Part shown: positions 1 through 6,035 of the stretch, piece by piece
Position numbering within the stretch: the first letter of the stretch is position 1
Layout of the letters: every line of letters starts with the position of its first letter
DNA from: Desulfuromonadaceae bacterium
Lineage (GTDB): Bacteria; Desulfobacterota; Desulfuromonadia; Desulfuromonadales; Syntrophotaleaceae
Length of the DNA: 6,035 bases
Direction of reading: 5' to 3'
NCBI GenBank assembly: GCA_021107335.1
Contig: JAIOSZ010000186.1
Coordinates: 1 to 6,035, forward strand
Notes under the pieces: generated by a model
Databases searched by the model: none
What the model saw: only the letters and a program-made list of their open reading frames with translations
What the model was told of the DNA's origin: nothing
Made by a program: the position numbers and the translations under genes

Positions 1-255
1 GAGTTGCTTGAATTCGTCCCGGTTCACCAGGCCAAGGTGAGCCACCGATTTTTTCAACTCTTCTCGGGCTACTTCTTCCAACCGCTGCTGTTGGTTACCC
101 ACGGCCTCCTGAAGTTTGCTCAATAGTTCCTGGCCTTTTTCTTCGCTGAGCCCGAACTGGCGTTGTAGTTCCTCCACCAGTTCTTCGGCTTTTTTTCGAC
201 TCAGGGCCAAGGCGCCGATACCGGCCAACAGGGTTTTTTCAATCAGGTCACTCAT
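1..255 (-). CDS. Phasin-family coiled-coil protein, N-terminal 85 residues (cut by window edge)
   Basis: The reading frame starts at an ATG at 255 and stays open to base 1, so only the first 85 residues are visible and the stop lies outside the window. The start is supported by an AGGAG at 262-266, six bases upstream. The protein begins MSDLIEKTLLAGIGALALS, a short helical stretch rich in Leu, Gly and Ala. From about residue 20 to 75 it is highly charged and helical (KKAEELVEELQ, then EEKGQELLSKLQ), with heptad-like spacing typical of a coiled coil. It continues into GLVNRDEFKQL. This organisation matches the small phasin / PHA-granule-associated family (PhaF-like) common in Geobacter-type bacteria. 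In true phasins such helices coat polyhydroxyalkanoate granules. In this subgroup the role is not established, and no PHA synthesis gene is visible here. It follows the patatin gene by 68 nt on the same strand. Family assignment is from recalled resemblance. Confidence 0.75.
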   Translation of the reverse strand, partial: MSDLIEKTLLAGIGALALSRKKAEELVEELQRQFGLSEEKGQELLSKLQEAVGNQQQRLEEVAREELKKSVAHLGLVNRDEFKQL

Positions 256-261
256 GTCAAT

Positions 262-307
262 CTCCTATAGATCAGCAATGATTCTAGGCACTTCAATAAT
301 AACACAA
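262..307 (-). promoter_or_regulatory. Weak candidate sigma70 promoter and RBS ahead of the phasin-family gene
   Basis: In the 68-nt gap between the patatin stop and the phasin-family start, the minus strand carries TTGTGT (302-307) and TAGAAT (281-286), separated by 15 bases, then AGGAG (262-266) before the ATG at 255. The -10 is a 5/6 match, but the -35 is weak and the spacer is shorter than the ideal 17. The gap has no convincing terminator, so the gene may also be reached by read-through from the patatin gene. The RBS is clear; the promoter is tentative. Confidence 0.35.
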
Positions 308-323
308 GAGGCGGTACTCGCAA

Positions 324-1283
324 TCACTCTAATAGCTGTCGGATCTTGGGCAGCAACTGGCGGGTCGCGACCTCGCCGGCCTTGATGGCTTCTTTGGCCC
401 GGTGAAAATCGAGCAGACTGAGGCCGTCAAAGCAGGGCCGAATCAGCAGGTCGATGGCTTCTTTTTCCAGGCGCAGGTCGTTGATCTGGTTTTCCATGAT
501 AGCGACACTTCGAGCACAGACCTTGAAAATCCCCGGGGCTCGGTGTTTGGGATGTTCCGCCGGTTGTTCGGTGAGGATGCTACTCTGCTGGCGACTGTTG
601 TTTTGCCAAATATCGTGAAATAGGTTTTCGATCTGGCTGCTAGTGAAGAATTGGCGAAGCGTTCTTCGCTGTTTGCTGGGAAGGCTGGCAATCTTTTTCA
701 GTTTTGCCGGGTGGGATTTGGTTAGCGCCGGAATAGCGCTGACGCCGATAACTCGTTGAGCGCCCATGCTGTAGGCTACGTCGGCTGGAATGGGATTGCA
801 CAGTCCGCCATCGACCAGAAAACGGCCGTTCCAGGGGACGGGTGTAAAGATGCCGGGAAAGGCCGTTGCTGCATGCAGCCCCTTCAACAGGCTGCCTTGG
901 TGAATGACCAAGGCTTCTCCCGATTCGACATCGGTGGCGGTTACCGCCAGGGGAATGGATAGTTCTTCAAAGGTTTGTACCGGCAATAATTCTGCCATGA
1001 AGTTGGCCACTTTTTTGCCATCCAGCAGACCAGAGGTCGGCAGGGTCGGGGCGAGTAGTCGGGTCAGGGATCGCCAGTCGAGATCGCAAAGGGTTTTTTC
1101 CATCTGTTGGATCGGCACCCCGGCAGCGTAGAGAGCGCCGATGAACGCGCCGATAGAGGTGCCCGCGATGTAGCTGATGGGGATGGCAGCCTCTTCAAGC
1201 ACTTTCAGTACGCCGATGTGCGCCAAGCCTCGGGCAGCGCCGCTGCCAAGTGCCAGGCCGATGGCGGTATGGGCTGCAGACAT
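324..1283 (-). CDS. Patatin-like phospholipase / serine hydrolase, RssA type
   Basis: This 319-residue protein has the complete patatin catalytic core. The oxyanion-hole loop GSGAARG is at residues 13-19. The nucleophile elbow GTSIG is at 41-45, with Ser43 as the predicted catalytic serine. The partner Asp158 is in the DGG motif at 158-160, preceded by FPGIFTPV at 142-149. Members use this Ser-Asp dyad to cleave acyl ester bonds of phospholipids or other lipids. The C-terminal part (AIDLLIRPCFDG, then DFHRAKEAI and GEVA) matches the conserved tail of the bacterial RssA-type family. A basic, polar stretch at about 190-245 looks like a variable linker. No signal peptide or membrane helix is apparent, so it is probably cytoplasmic or peripheral. 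The ATG at 1283 has a GAGG six bases upstream (1290-1293) and sits directly before the glycine-rich loop, as usual in the family. The stop is TGA at 324-326. The family is secure; the substrate is unknown. Confidence 0.93.
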   Translation of the reverse strand: MSAAHTAIGLALGSGAARGLAHIGVLKVLEEAAIPISYIAGTSIGAFIGALYAAGVPIQQMEKTLCDLDWRSLTRLLAPTLPTSGLLDGKKVANFMAELLPVQTFEELSIPLAVTATDVESGEALVIHQGSLLKGLHAATAFPGIFTPVPWNGRFLVDGGLCNPIPADVAYSMGAQRVIGVSAIPALTKSHPAKLKKIASLPSKQRRTLRQFFTSSQIENLFHDIWQNNSRQQSSILTEQPAEHPKHRAPGIFKVCARSVAIMENQINDLRLEKEAIDLLIRPCFDGLSLLDFHRAKEAIKAGEVATRQLLPKIRQLLE

Positions 1284-1328
1284 GAAACGCCTCGCTTAAG
1301 GAGCAGAGCAGCTAGAGTGGTGTGGTTA

Positions 1329-1356
1329 ATTATAAGGGCAATAAAATGCCTGGCAA
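1329..1356 (-). promoter_or_regulatory. Sigma70-type promoter for the patatin gene
   Basis: On the minus strand, in the 86-nt gap between the large unknown gene and the patatin gene, there is TTGCCA (1351-1356, 5/6 match to the -35 consensus) and a perfect TATAAT (1329-1334), 16 bases apart. Transcription should begin near 1322, giving a leader of about 40 nt with the GAGG ribosome site at 1290-1293. The spacer consists of AA plus the 14-mer GGCAATAAAATGCC when read on the plus strand (1337-1350), whose GGCA/TGCC arms form a small dyad that could be an operator or chance. This promoter suggests that the patatin and phasin-family genes form a unit separate from the ruv genes. Confidence 0.72.
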
Positions 1357-1369
1357 GATAAAGATCTAT

Positions 1370-3739
1370 TTAGGGTTGAGACAATTCGAGAATTGTTTTC
1401 CAGGCAGGTAGTGGTTGATTGTCCCAGACCCCCTTGGTAAGCGCTTCAGCCTGCTGAGGATCGGCACAATGGCGGTGGCAGCTGCGGGACAAAGTTTGAT
1501 GCAGATTCTGCAAATCCGACAAATAACGCTGTAGAATGGCTGCAGTAACCTGGCTTTCGACAGGCAGTGAGGTTGATGTCATGCCGGCAGCGGCACAGAG
1601 CAGCAGGGCTCGGGCGGTATCCAGGTCCTCGACCTCTAATCGACAGTCCCTATGATCGATCAGCTCGACCCTGCCAAAAAATTCCGAGCCGCGGATCATT
1701 GGCGGGGTAAAGGAGTAAAGGCGCAATTCTGGTCGGTAATAGTCGTAAAGGTAGTGGTCTGGGAAGCGCGGAATGCCGTCAACAAAGACCTCCATAGCGA
1801 TTGTTTCAGCCAGCTCTTTGGGGTCGATTTCGACCGCCTCGGCTGAGATGGACTCGTATCCCTCGGCCCAGGAACCGGAGGCGAGGGAGGTCAGATCGCT
1901 GCCTAGCCAGAGGGCTAGCTCTCGTTCGAAGGCACGCTGTCGAAGCTGGCCCGAGGTCTGGTCTGCCATGGCCTTTTGCAATTGGTCAAGGATCTTGGCC
2001 GGCGGCAGGGGTAGGCCGGTGCGCAGCACTTCATTGCGCAGTAAAGTTCTGCGGGGCAAAGGACGTCCTTCACCAAGCAATTTCCAGAATGCTCGGCCTA
2101 GGGCAGATCGGGTAAAGGCAAAGATCGCTTCGGTACCGCTGTCTGGCCAGGTTTGGGGTTCCGGTAGGCAGAGCAGTTCTTTCTGCAGCAAGCCTAGCAG
2201 AGGCTCGGGCAAATAGAGGGCCAAGGGTAGCAGAGCCGGATGCTGGGATTTCAGCCAACACCATTCGATGGCGCGGGTTGTCTCACTATGGATCAGGTCC
2301 GTAATCCGGTCATCATCTACTGATTTTTCGATGCGCAGCGTGATTGTCTCAGTGTCGTCACAGAGTTGATCGAGTGTGAACTGCTTTTGAAGCAGTTCAA
2401 GAACAATCAGCCCATAGTTGCTGGTCAGCCAGCCACCCGGAAGGCGCAGTTCGATCGTCGCATCGACAGCGGCCAGGCCCAACAGGTGCAGCAGCTGCCA
2501 GACCCAGGCCGGGGTTGTGGCCGGCAGGCGAAAGCGGCGGTTGGGCCAAGAGCGACGTAGCAGGGCCAGGAAATGGTTGTGCCGATCGGGGGATGGCAGC
2601 CCTTGGTCGACCAGGGTGCCGCTGATATGGTTGGGGACAAAGCTTTCTGGAGCTTGCCAGAGGGATATGGTCTGCCCAACGGCCGGTTGGCCGCAAAGGT
2701 TCCGCTGCAGGGCCAGGCCGGCCAACAGCGGTGCCGAAGCGAATTCCAGGGCTGGCCCAACAGTTTCGTAGACCTGGTCGGGATTGAGCAGCAGGGTGAC
2801 GGTTGTGGCCAGTACCGGAAAGGGCGGCGCGTAACCGCCCAGACGTTGATGCTCCTGTGCCAGTAACAGGGCCAGGGCTTGGCAGCAGCGCTTTAGATCG
2901 CTGGCCGGTCGCAATTGAGTGAGTCGGCGAAAAAGCAGATGATAGCGCACCGCGACTGACTCTGGCAGGGCCAGTTCCGTATTGCCCATGGCCAGGGACT
3001 GCCGCAGACCTGGAGGCAAGGTTGGCAGGGCTTGGCGGATCTTATCTTCAAGCTGATGGGGTTGCATCTCGGTCGGCAGCAAGTCGTAGTGACTCAGAGC
3101 CAGCAAGCGGACAACAGTAAGAAACCCCTTGCCGATGGCCAGCTTTTCCGGAATATCACCCTTCGCTAGACGATCCTCGCTACGGGCGATACGATAATGC
3201 TCAATTAGCAGCGGCTCTGCCGCCAGCAGGGTGGTGCGCCACATGTTAGCCAAATAACAGGCCGAGAGCTCCGGTGGCGGCACGGCGGCGAGCACCGCCA
3301 GCAGTTTGACTTCCTCCAGAAGCAGCTGCAGCACCTCTTGAAAATCGCGGGTACTGGCAGGGGCTTTCTTGGTTAAAGGCAGCTGTTTGCGTAAACGGGG
3401 AGGGGTTTCATCGTCCCAGAAAGAGACATCGCTACGGGTCCAGGTGATGAAGTAGCGCAGTCCCAGGGCCTGGGCGCAGTAATGGCCCATTTCCATTGCC
3501 GCCGCATCGTTGTCTTCCGGAAACAGCACGACTCCGCCGGCCATGCAGCTGTCGCGATTGATCCAGAACAGCAGGGGCGGTCGTTGCTCGCCAATGGCGG
3601 TCAGCAGGGAGGGGAAGGTCTCGACCTTACGCAGGGGCGAGCGGCCGCGGCTGATGAGACTTTCGGCCCAGTGGCGCAGCTGATCGGTAAACTGGCGCAG
3701 GGTGTCGGAATCGATGGGCTCTGAGGTTGCAGGAACCAT
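1370..3739 (-). CDS. Large protein of unknown function following ruvB (about 789 aa)
   Basis: I do not recognise this protein. The chosen start is ATG at 3739 (MVPATSEPID), with AAGAG nine bases upstream (3749-3753). The frame also opens at a GTG at 3793, giving 807 residues, but that start overlaps the end of ruvB by 29 nt and has no clear ribosome site. With the ATG the gene begins 25 nt after the ruvB stop, so co-transcription with ruvCAB is likely. The protein is Leu-rich, mostly helical in character, apparently soluble, without signal peptide, clear membrane segments, Walker motifs or obvious repeats. Residues about 35-110 form an alternating hydrophobic/polar region (RPPLLFWINRDS, then GHYCAQALGLRYFITWTRSD and VSFWDDE) that recalls the layout of restriction-endonuclease-like folds but lacks clear catalytic acids. 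About 13 cysteines are scattered through it, and CHRHC is at 754-758. Sustained coding over 2.3 kb with the same base composition as its neighbours argues that the gene is real. A role in recombination or repair is only inferred from position. Confidence 0.85.
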   Translation of the reverse strand: MVPATSEPIDSDTLRQFTDQLRHWAESLISRGRSPLRKVETFPSLLTAIGEQRPPLLFWINRDSCMAGGVVLFPEDNDAAAMEMGHYCAQALGLRYFITWTRSDVSFWDDETPPRLRKQLPLTKKAPASTRDFQEVLQLLLEEVKLLAVLAAVPPPELSACYLANMWRTTLLAAEPLLIEHYRIARSEDRLAKGDIPEKLAIGKGFLTVVRLLALSHYDLLPTEMQPHQLEDKIRQALPTLPPGLRQSLAMGNTELALPESVAVRYHLLFRRLTQLRPASDLKRCCQALALLLAQEHQRLGGYAPPFPVLATTVTLLLNPDQVYETVGPALEFASAPLLAGLALQRNLCGQPAVGQTISLWQAPESFVPNHISGTLVDQGLPSPDRHNHFLALLRRSWPNRRFRLPATTPAWVWQLLHLLGLAAVDATIELRLPGGWLTSNYGLIVLELLQKQFTLDQLCDDTETITLRIEKSVDDDRITDLIHSETTRAIEWCWLKSQHPALLPLALYLPEPLLGLLQKELLCLPEPQTWPDSGTEAIFAFTRSALGRAFWKLLGEGRPLPRRTLLRNEVLRTGLPLPPAKILDQLQKAMADQTSGQLRQRAFERELALWLGSDLTSLASGSWAEGYESISAEAVEIDPKELAETIAMEVFVDGIPRFPDHYLYDYYRPELRLYSFTPPMIRGSEFFGRVELIDHRDCRLEVEDLDTARALLLCAAAGMTSTSLPVESQVTAAILQRYLSDLQNLHQTLSRSCHRHCADPQQAEALTKGVWDNQPLPAWKTILELSQP

Positions 3740-3753
3740 GCAGTACTGCTCTT
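3737..3753 (-). promoter_or_regulatory. Ribosome site and start deciding the N-terminus of the post-ruvB gene
   Basis: The minus strand reads AAGAG (3749-3753), nine bases, then ATG (3737-3739). The upstream in-frame GTG (3791-3793) lies inside ruvB and is preceded only by CTCAGG directly abutting it. The downstream ATG therefore has the better initiation signal. The 18 extra residues of the longer version (rich in Phe and Leu) would be coded mostly by the ruvB tail and the gap. Confidence 0.6.
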
Positions 3754-3764
3754 GGAATAAAAGA

Positions 3765-4784
3765 TTAAGAAAAAAGTTCGCCGCTGTCGGCACCCTGAGG
3801 TAGCCGTTGTAAATGACGGTAGGCGAGGTCGGTGGCGGTGCGTCCGCGGGGTGTGCGGTTGAGGTAACCCTGCTGTAGCAGATAGGGTTCGATTACATCC
3901 TCGATAGTGTCCTTTTCTTCGCCGACAGCCGCTGCCAGGGTTTCGACACCTACCGGACCGCCGCCGAACTTGTCGATGATGGTCAGCAGAATCAGGCGGT
4001 CCATCTGGTCAAGGCCACAGCCGTCGACCTCCAGTCGGTTGAGGGCCATGTCGGCCATCTCCAGAGTGATGGTACCGTTGCCCTTAACTTCGGCAAAGTC
4101 CCGCACTCGGCGCAACAAGCGATTGGCGATACGGGGGGTGCCCCGGCTACGACGGGCCACTTCCAGTTCGCCGTTTTCGGCCACCGGCACACCAAGAATA
4201 CCGGCGCTGCGGCGAACGATGGTGGCCAGGTCCTCGGCATCGTAAAATTCCAGGCGGCAGATGACGCCGAAGCGGTCGCGCAGCGGCGAAGAAAGTAGTC
4301 CCGCCCGCGTGGTAGCACCGACCAGGGTGAAATGGGGAATGTCGAGTTTGATCGTGCGAGCCGAAGGACCCTGGCCGATGATGATGTCGAGCTGATAGTC
4401 CTCCATGGCCGGATAGAGAATCTCTTCCACCACTGGCGAGAGGCGATGGATCTCGTCGATGAACAGTACGTCGCCTTCTTCAAGATTGGTCAGGATGGCC
4501 GCCAGATCGCCAGGTTTCTCGATCACTGGTCCGGAGGTGCTTTTGATGCTCACACCCATTTCACTGGCGATGATGTTGGCCAGGGTAGTCTTGCCGAGCC
4601 CAGGCGGACCGAAGAAGAGTACATGGTCCAGGGTCTCCTGCCGGGCGCGGGCCGCCTCGATAAAGACCTGCAGGTTGTCCTTAGCTTTGATCTGGCCGAT
4701 ATATTCTTTAAGGGTGCGCGGCCGTAGCGAGGCTTCGAAACGATCGTCATCGCCGAGTTCGCCGCTGATCAGTCGTTCGCTCAT
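3765..4784 (-). CDS. ruvB: Holliday junction branch migration ATPase RuvB
   Basis: RuvB forms hexameric AAA+ rings that pump DNA through the RuvA-bound Holliday junction during recombinational repair. The 339-residue length is normal for the family. The N-terminal segment [11 protein letters not shown] is at 21-31. Walker A GPPGLGKT is at 59-66 and Walker B VLFIDE at 106-111. The sensor-1 region GATTRAG is at 156-162 and the arginine-finger segment PLRDRFG at 167-173. [17 protein letters not shown] is the sensor-2 helix. The C-terminal winged-helix domain includes [17 protein letters not shown] and ends with RTPRGRTAT. All key residues are present, so it should be active. The ATG at 4784 has AAGGAG five bases upstream (4790-4795). 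The stop is TAA at 3765-3767. It follows ruvA by 85 nt, wider than the ruvC-ruvA gap, and is followed 25 nt later by the large unknown gene. Confidence 0.99.
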   Translation of the reverse strand: MSERLISGELGDDDRFEASLRPRTLKEYIGQIKAKDNLQVFIEAARARQETLDHVLFFGPPGLGKTTLANIIASEMGVSIKSTSGPVIEKPGDLAAILTNLEEGDVLFIDEIHRLSPVVEEILYPAMEDYQLDIIIGQGPSARTIKLDIPHFTLVGATTRAGLLSSPLRDRFGVICRLEFYDAEDLATIVRRSAGILGVPVAENGELEVARRSRGTPRIANRLLRRVRDFAEVKGNGTITLEMADMALNRLEVDGCGLDQMDRLILLTIIDKFGGGPVGVETLAAAVGEEKDTIEDVIEPYLLQQGYLNRTPRGRTATDLAYRHLQRLPQGADSGELFS

Positions 4785-4795
4785 ATTCGCTCCTT

Positions 4796-4811
4796 GCCGT
4801 AAAGCCGTAAG
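4796..4811. repeat. Tandem 8-bp direct repeat next to the ruvB ribosome site
   Basis: The plus strand reads GCCGTAAA then GCCGTAAG with no gap, so the two copies match in seven of eight bases. The repeat touches the AAGGAG of ruvB at 4790-4795. A small tandem duplication is the simplest explanation; no function is evident. Confidence 0.6.
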
Positions 4812-4838
4812 TTGAAGATGGATTCCGTCGCTGGTCTG

Positions 4839-4855
4839 GGTCGATAGAGGTCGAT
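4839..4855. repeat. Two GGTCGAT copies with 10-bp period
   Basis: The plus strand reads GGTCGAT at 4839-4845 and 4849-4855, separated by AGA, so the copies fall on the same face of the DNA helix. They lie just downstream of the ruvA stop. This spacing would suit a protein-binding site, but two 7-mers are weak evidence. Confidence 0.4.
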
Positions 4856-4869
4856 CTCTTTCGGCCTGC

Positions 4870-5463
4870 TCAACGCATCAGGATCTTCAAGGCCGCTTTG
4901 AGGATTTCTTCCAGAGAGGCACCGGCGGCAATTTCCAGGTTGTCGAGAGCTCTTTTGGACAGATTTTCCTTATAGCCGAGATTGACCAGGGCCGACAGAG
5001 CGTCTTCTCGTTGGCCGCTGGCCGTAGCTGCTGGGCTGCCGGTGACGGTTGGTGAAAAACTGCCCTGGGGGATTTTTTCCCGCAGTTCCAGTACCAGGCG
5101 CTCGGCGGTTTTTTTGCCGATTCCCGGTAGGCTCGAAAGTTGTTTGACGTTGCCCTGGGTCAGGGCGCACTTCAAGTCGTTGACCGGAATGTTGGATAAA
5201 ATATTGAGAGCCAGTTTGGGGCCGACCCCAGAGATGGTCAGCAGCAGGACGAACATCTCTTTTTCTTCCATGGTCAGAAAACCGAACAACGAAATAGCAT
5301 CTTCACGCACATGGGTGTGTACATGGAGCCGTACGGCGCCTTCTTCCGGAAGAGCGTAGAAGGATGACAGAGGGATCAGCAGGCGATAGCCGACTCCGCC
5401 GACGTCCACGATAATCTGGTTGGTCGATTTATGAACGATGTTGCCGCTGAGCAGAGCAATCAA
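4870..5463 (-). CDS. ruvA: Holliday junction DNA-binding protein RuvA
   Basis: RuvA tetramers bind and flatten the four-way junction and load the RuvB motors. The 197-residue length is typical. The N-terminal OB-fold domain spans about 1-62 and contains [13 protein letters not shown]. It ends with [11 protein letters not shown], where Glu54 and Asp55 correspond to the acidic pin that keeps the junction arms apart. Two helix-hairpin-helix DNA-binding motifs follow, [13 protein letters not shown] (76-88) and [19 protein letters not shown] (111-129). A flexible Ser/Thr/Ala-rich linker at about 132-149 leads to the small C-terminal RuvB-binding domain (about 150-197, including [13 protein letters not shown]). 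Translation starts at TTG (5461-5463). This is supported by GGAG at 5470-5473 and by the conserved MIA start of the family. The stop is TGA at 4870-4872. It lies 20 nt after ruvC in the same operon. Confidence 0.98.
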   Translation of the reverse strand: MIALLSGNIVHKSTNQIIVDVGGVGYRLLIPLSSFYALPEEGAVRLHVHTHVREDAISLFGFLTMEEKEMFVLLLTISGVGPKLALNILSNIPVNDLKCALTQGNVKQLSSLPGIGKKTAERLVLELREKIPQGSFSPTVTGSPAATASGQREDALSALVNLGYKENLSKRALDNLEIAAGASLEEILKAALKILMR

Positions 5464-5473
5464 GGTAGACTCC
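5461..5473 (-). promoter_or_regulatory. Ribosome site and TTG start of ruvA
   Basis: The minus strand reads GGAG (5470-5473), six bases, then TTG (5461-5463), then codons for Ile-Ala-Leu-Leu. The family almost always begins Met-Ile, and no in-frame ATG fits that position, so TTG is the best start. TTG starts usually lower translation, which may set RuvA output relative to RuvC and RuvB. Confidence 0.8.
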
Positions 5474-5483
5474 AGATAGACGG

Positions 5484-5972
5484 TTAAGGGTGCTTGAGTT
5501 GGGTCATGCGAGCACTATGAGCGTGGCAAATAGCCACAGCCAGAGCGTCCGAAGCATCCTCCTGGGCGATCTCCGGCAGATTGAGCAGCATGCGCACCAT
5601 CTGCTGTACCTGCCGTTTTTCGGCCCGGCCGTAGCCGACTACGGCATTTTTAACCTGCAATGCAGTGTACTCCGCCACCGGCAGGTCGGCGTTAACTCCG
5701 GCCAACATGGCCGCGCCTCGAGCATGGCCGAGCTTGAGGGCCGACTGGGCGTTTTTAGCCACAAAAATTTGTTCGATAGCGACCGCATCGGGGGCGTATT
5801 CGGCAATCACCCGCTCTAACTCTTGATAGATGATTTTCAAACGGTCGGCCAGTTCGGCACCGCTGCGAGTGCGGATGGCGCCGTTATCGATGTGCAGCAA
5901 GCGGTTGCCGCGCTTTTCGATCAAGCCGTAGCCGGTAATTCTTGAGCCGGGGTCGATTCCCAGAATGCGCAT
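5484..5972 (-). CDS. ruvC: Crossover junction endodeoxyribonuclease RuvC
   Basis: RuvC is the dimeric, metal-dependent resolvase that cuts Holliday junctions symmetrically, working on junctions held by RuvA and RuvB. This 162-residue protein has the RNase H-like fold with all four catalytic acids. Asp7 is in the opening [16 protein letters not shown]. Glu67 is in [10 protein letters not shown], followed by Phe70 at the position of the base-stacking Phe69 of E. coli. Asp139 and Asp142 are in [15 protein letters not shown]. The basic segment [16 protein letters not shown] (111-126) is also typical. The ATG at 5972 encodes the conserved family start. The AGGA at 5976-5979 is only three bases from it, closer than ideal. 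The stop is TAA at 5484-5486. It is the first ruv gene in the direction of transcription, and nothing suggests damage. Confidence 0.98.
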   Translation of the reverse strand: MRILGIDPGSRITGYGLIEKRGNRLLHIDNGAIRTRSGAELADRLKIIYQELERVIAEYAPDAVAIEQIFVAKNAQSALKLGHARGAAMLAGVNADLPVAEYTALQVKNAVVGYGRAEKRQVQQMVRMLLNLPEIAQEDASDALAVAICHAHSARMTQLKHP

Positions 5973-6011
5973 GGATCCTGCTTTCGCTTAGCCGGCTGAA
6001 TAATCTGGGTT

Positions 6012-6035
6012 AAAGAAAACGGGCGGCCCCGGCCC
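6012..6035 (-). terminator. Likely rho-independent terminator of the gene upstream of ruvC (partial)
   Basis: At the right edge the minus strand reads GGGCCGGGGCCGCCCG followed by TTTTCTTT (6012-6019). GGGC and GCCC can pair around a GC-rich loop, and the T-rich run follows directly, as in intrinsic terminators. The 5' side of the stem may extend beyond the window, so its full strength cannot be judged. It would separate ruvC from an upstream gene, meaning ruvC should have its own promoter in the short stretch 5973-6011. I see no strong consensus promoter there. Confidence 0.6.

Larger units (their letters stand above)
4785..4869 (-). other. ruvA-ruvB intergenic gap with two short direct repeats
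   Basis: This 85-nt gap contains no open gene. Besides the ruvB ribosome site it holds two different short direct repeats. GCCGTAAA/GCCGTAAG is in tandem at 4796-4811 (plus-strand reading), directly against the AAGGAG. GGTCGAT occurs at 4839-4845 and again at 4849-4855, ten bases apart. I see no strong terminator hairpin and no convincing promoter, so ruvB is probably translated from the ruvCA message. The repeats may be chance or may form a weak leader structure. Confidence 0.55.

Noticed and set aside
281..296. Possible sigma54 (-24/-12) promoter in the patatin-phasin gap
   Set aside because: GGCAC appears on the plus strand but no GC-containing -12 element follows at the right spacing, and the minus strand lacks the GG of the -24 element.
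116..385. Plus-strand open frame of 89 codons spanning the phasin-family and patatin gene ends
   Set aside because: It is antisense to the phasin-family gene, Ser/Arg-rich, and has no ribosome site or family resemblance.
1773..2216. Plus-strand open frame of 147 codons opposite the large unknown gene
   Set aside because: It lies wholly inside a well-supported minus-strand gene, its product is Ser/Arg-rich low-complexity sequence typical of antisense shadows, and it has no convincing ribosome site.
2561..2974. CAGGGCCAG occurring four times in about 410 bp (2561, 2708, 2867, 2966)
   Set aside because: On the coding strand each copy is CTG GCC CTG in frame, encoding Leu-Ala-Leu. Preferred codons in a Leu/Ala-rich protein explain it without a repeat element.
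3765..3793. 29-nt overlap between ruvB and the next gene if the GTG start is used
   Set aside because: The GTG lacks a ribosome site and a downstream ATG at 3739 has one, so the overlap is probably not real.
4332..4727. Plus-strand open frame of 131 codons opposite ruvB
   Set aside because: It is antisense to the conserved ATPase core of ruvB, which fully explains the open frame.
5973..6011. LexA/SOS box or promoter upstream of ruvC
   Set aside because: I found no clear palindromic LexA-type site and no good -35/-10 pair in the short visible leader, so SOS control cannot be claimed from this sequence.

Overview
The window is a compact stretch of bacterial chromosome in which every gene I can support lies on the minus strand, so it reads right to left. 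GC content is moderately high, by eye somewhat above 50%. The gene content (ruvC-ruvA-ruvB, an RssA-type patatin phospholipase, a short coiled-coil phasin-family protein) and the style of the proteins suggest a Gram-negative member of the Desulfuromonadales (Geobacter/Pelobacter/Desulfuromonas relatives, former Deltaproteobacteria). That placement is inference from remembered family resemblance, not a search.

Layout in transcription order. At 6012-6035 a GC-rich hairpin followed by a T-rich run probably ends the unseen gene upstream. Then come ruvC (5484-5972), ruvA (4870-5463, TTG start) and ruvB (3765-4784), the complete Holliday-junction processing set. RuvA holds the four-way junction, RuvB is the ATPase motor that migrates it, and RuvC cuts it. 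ruvC and ruvA are 20 nt apart. ruvA and ruvB are separated by 85 nt holding two short direct repeats. Twenty-five nt after ruvB comes a large gene (1370-3739, about 789 aa) that I do not recognise. It appears co-transcribed with ruvCAB and is the one real unknown here. It may carry a degenerate nuclease-like fold near its N-terminus, which is speculative, and it has a Cys/His cluster near its C-terminus.

After this gene a good sigma70-type promoter (1329-1356) starts a second unit: a patatin-like serine hydrolase (324-1283), then after 68 nt the start of a phasin-family coiled-coil protein (1-255), cut by the left edge.

I see no RNA genes, mobile elements, CRISPR arrays or attachment sites. 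No non-coding stretch exceeds about 90 nt. The window looks like ordinary core genome, with the post-ruvB gene as the main item of interest.
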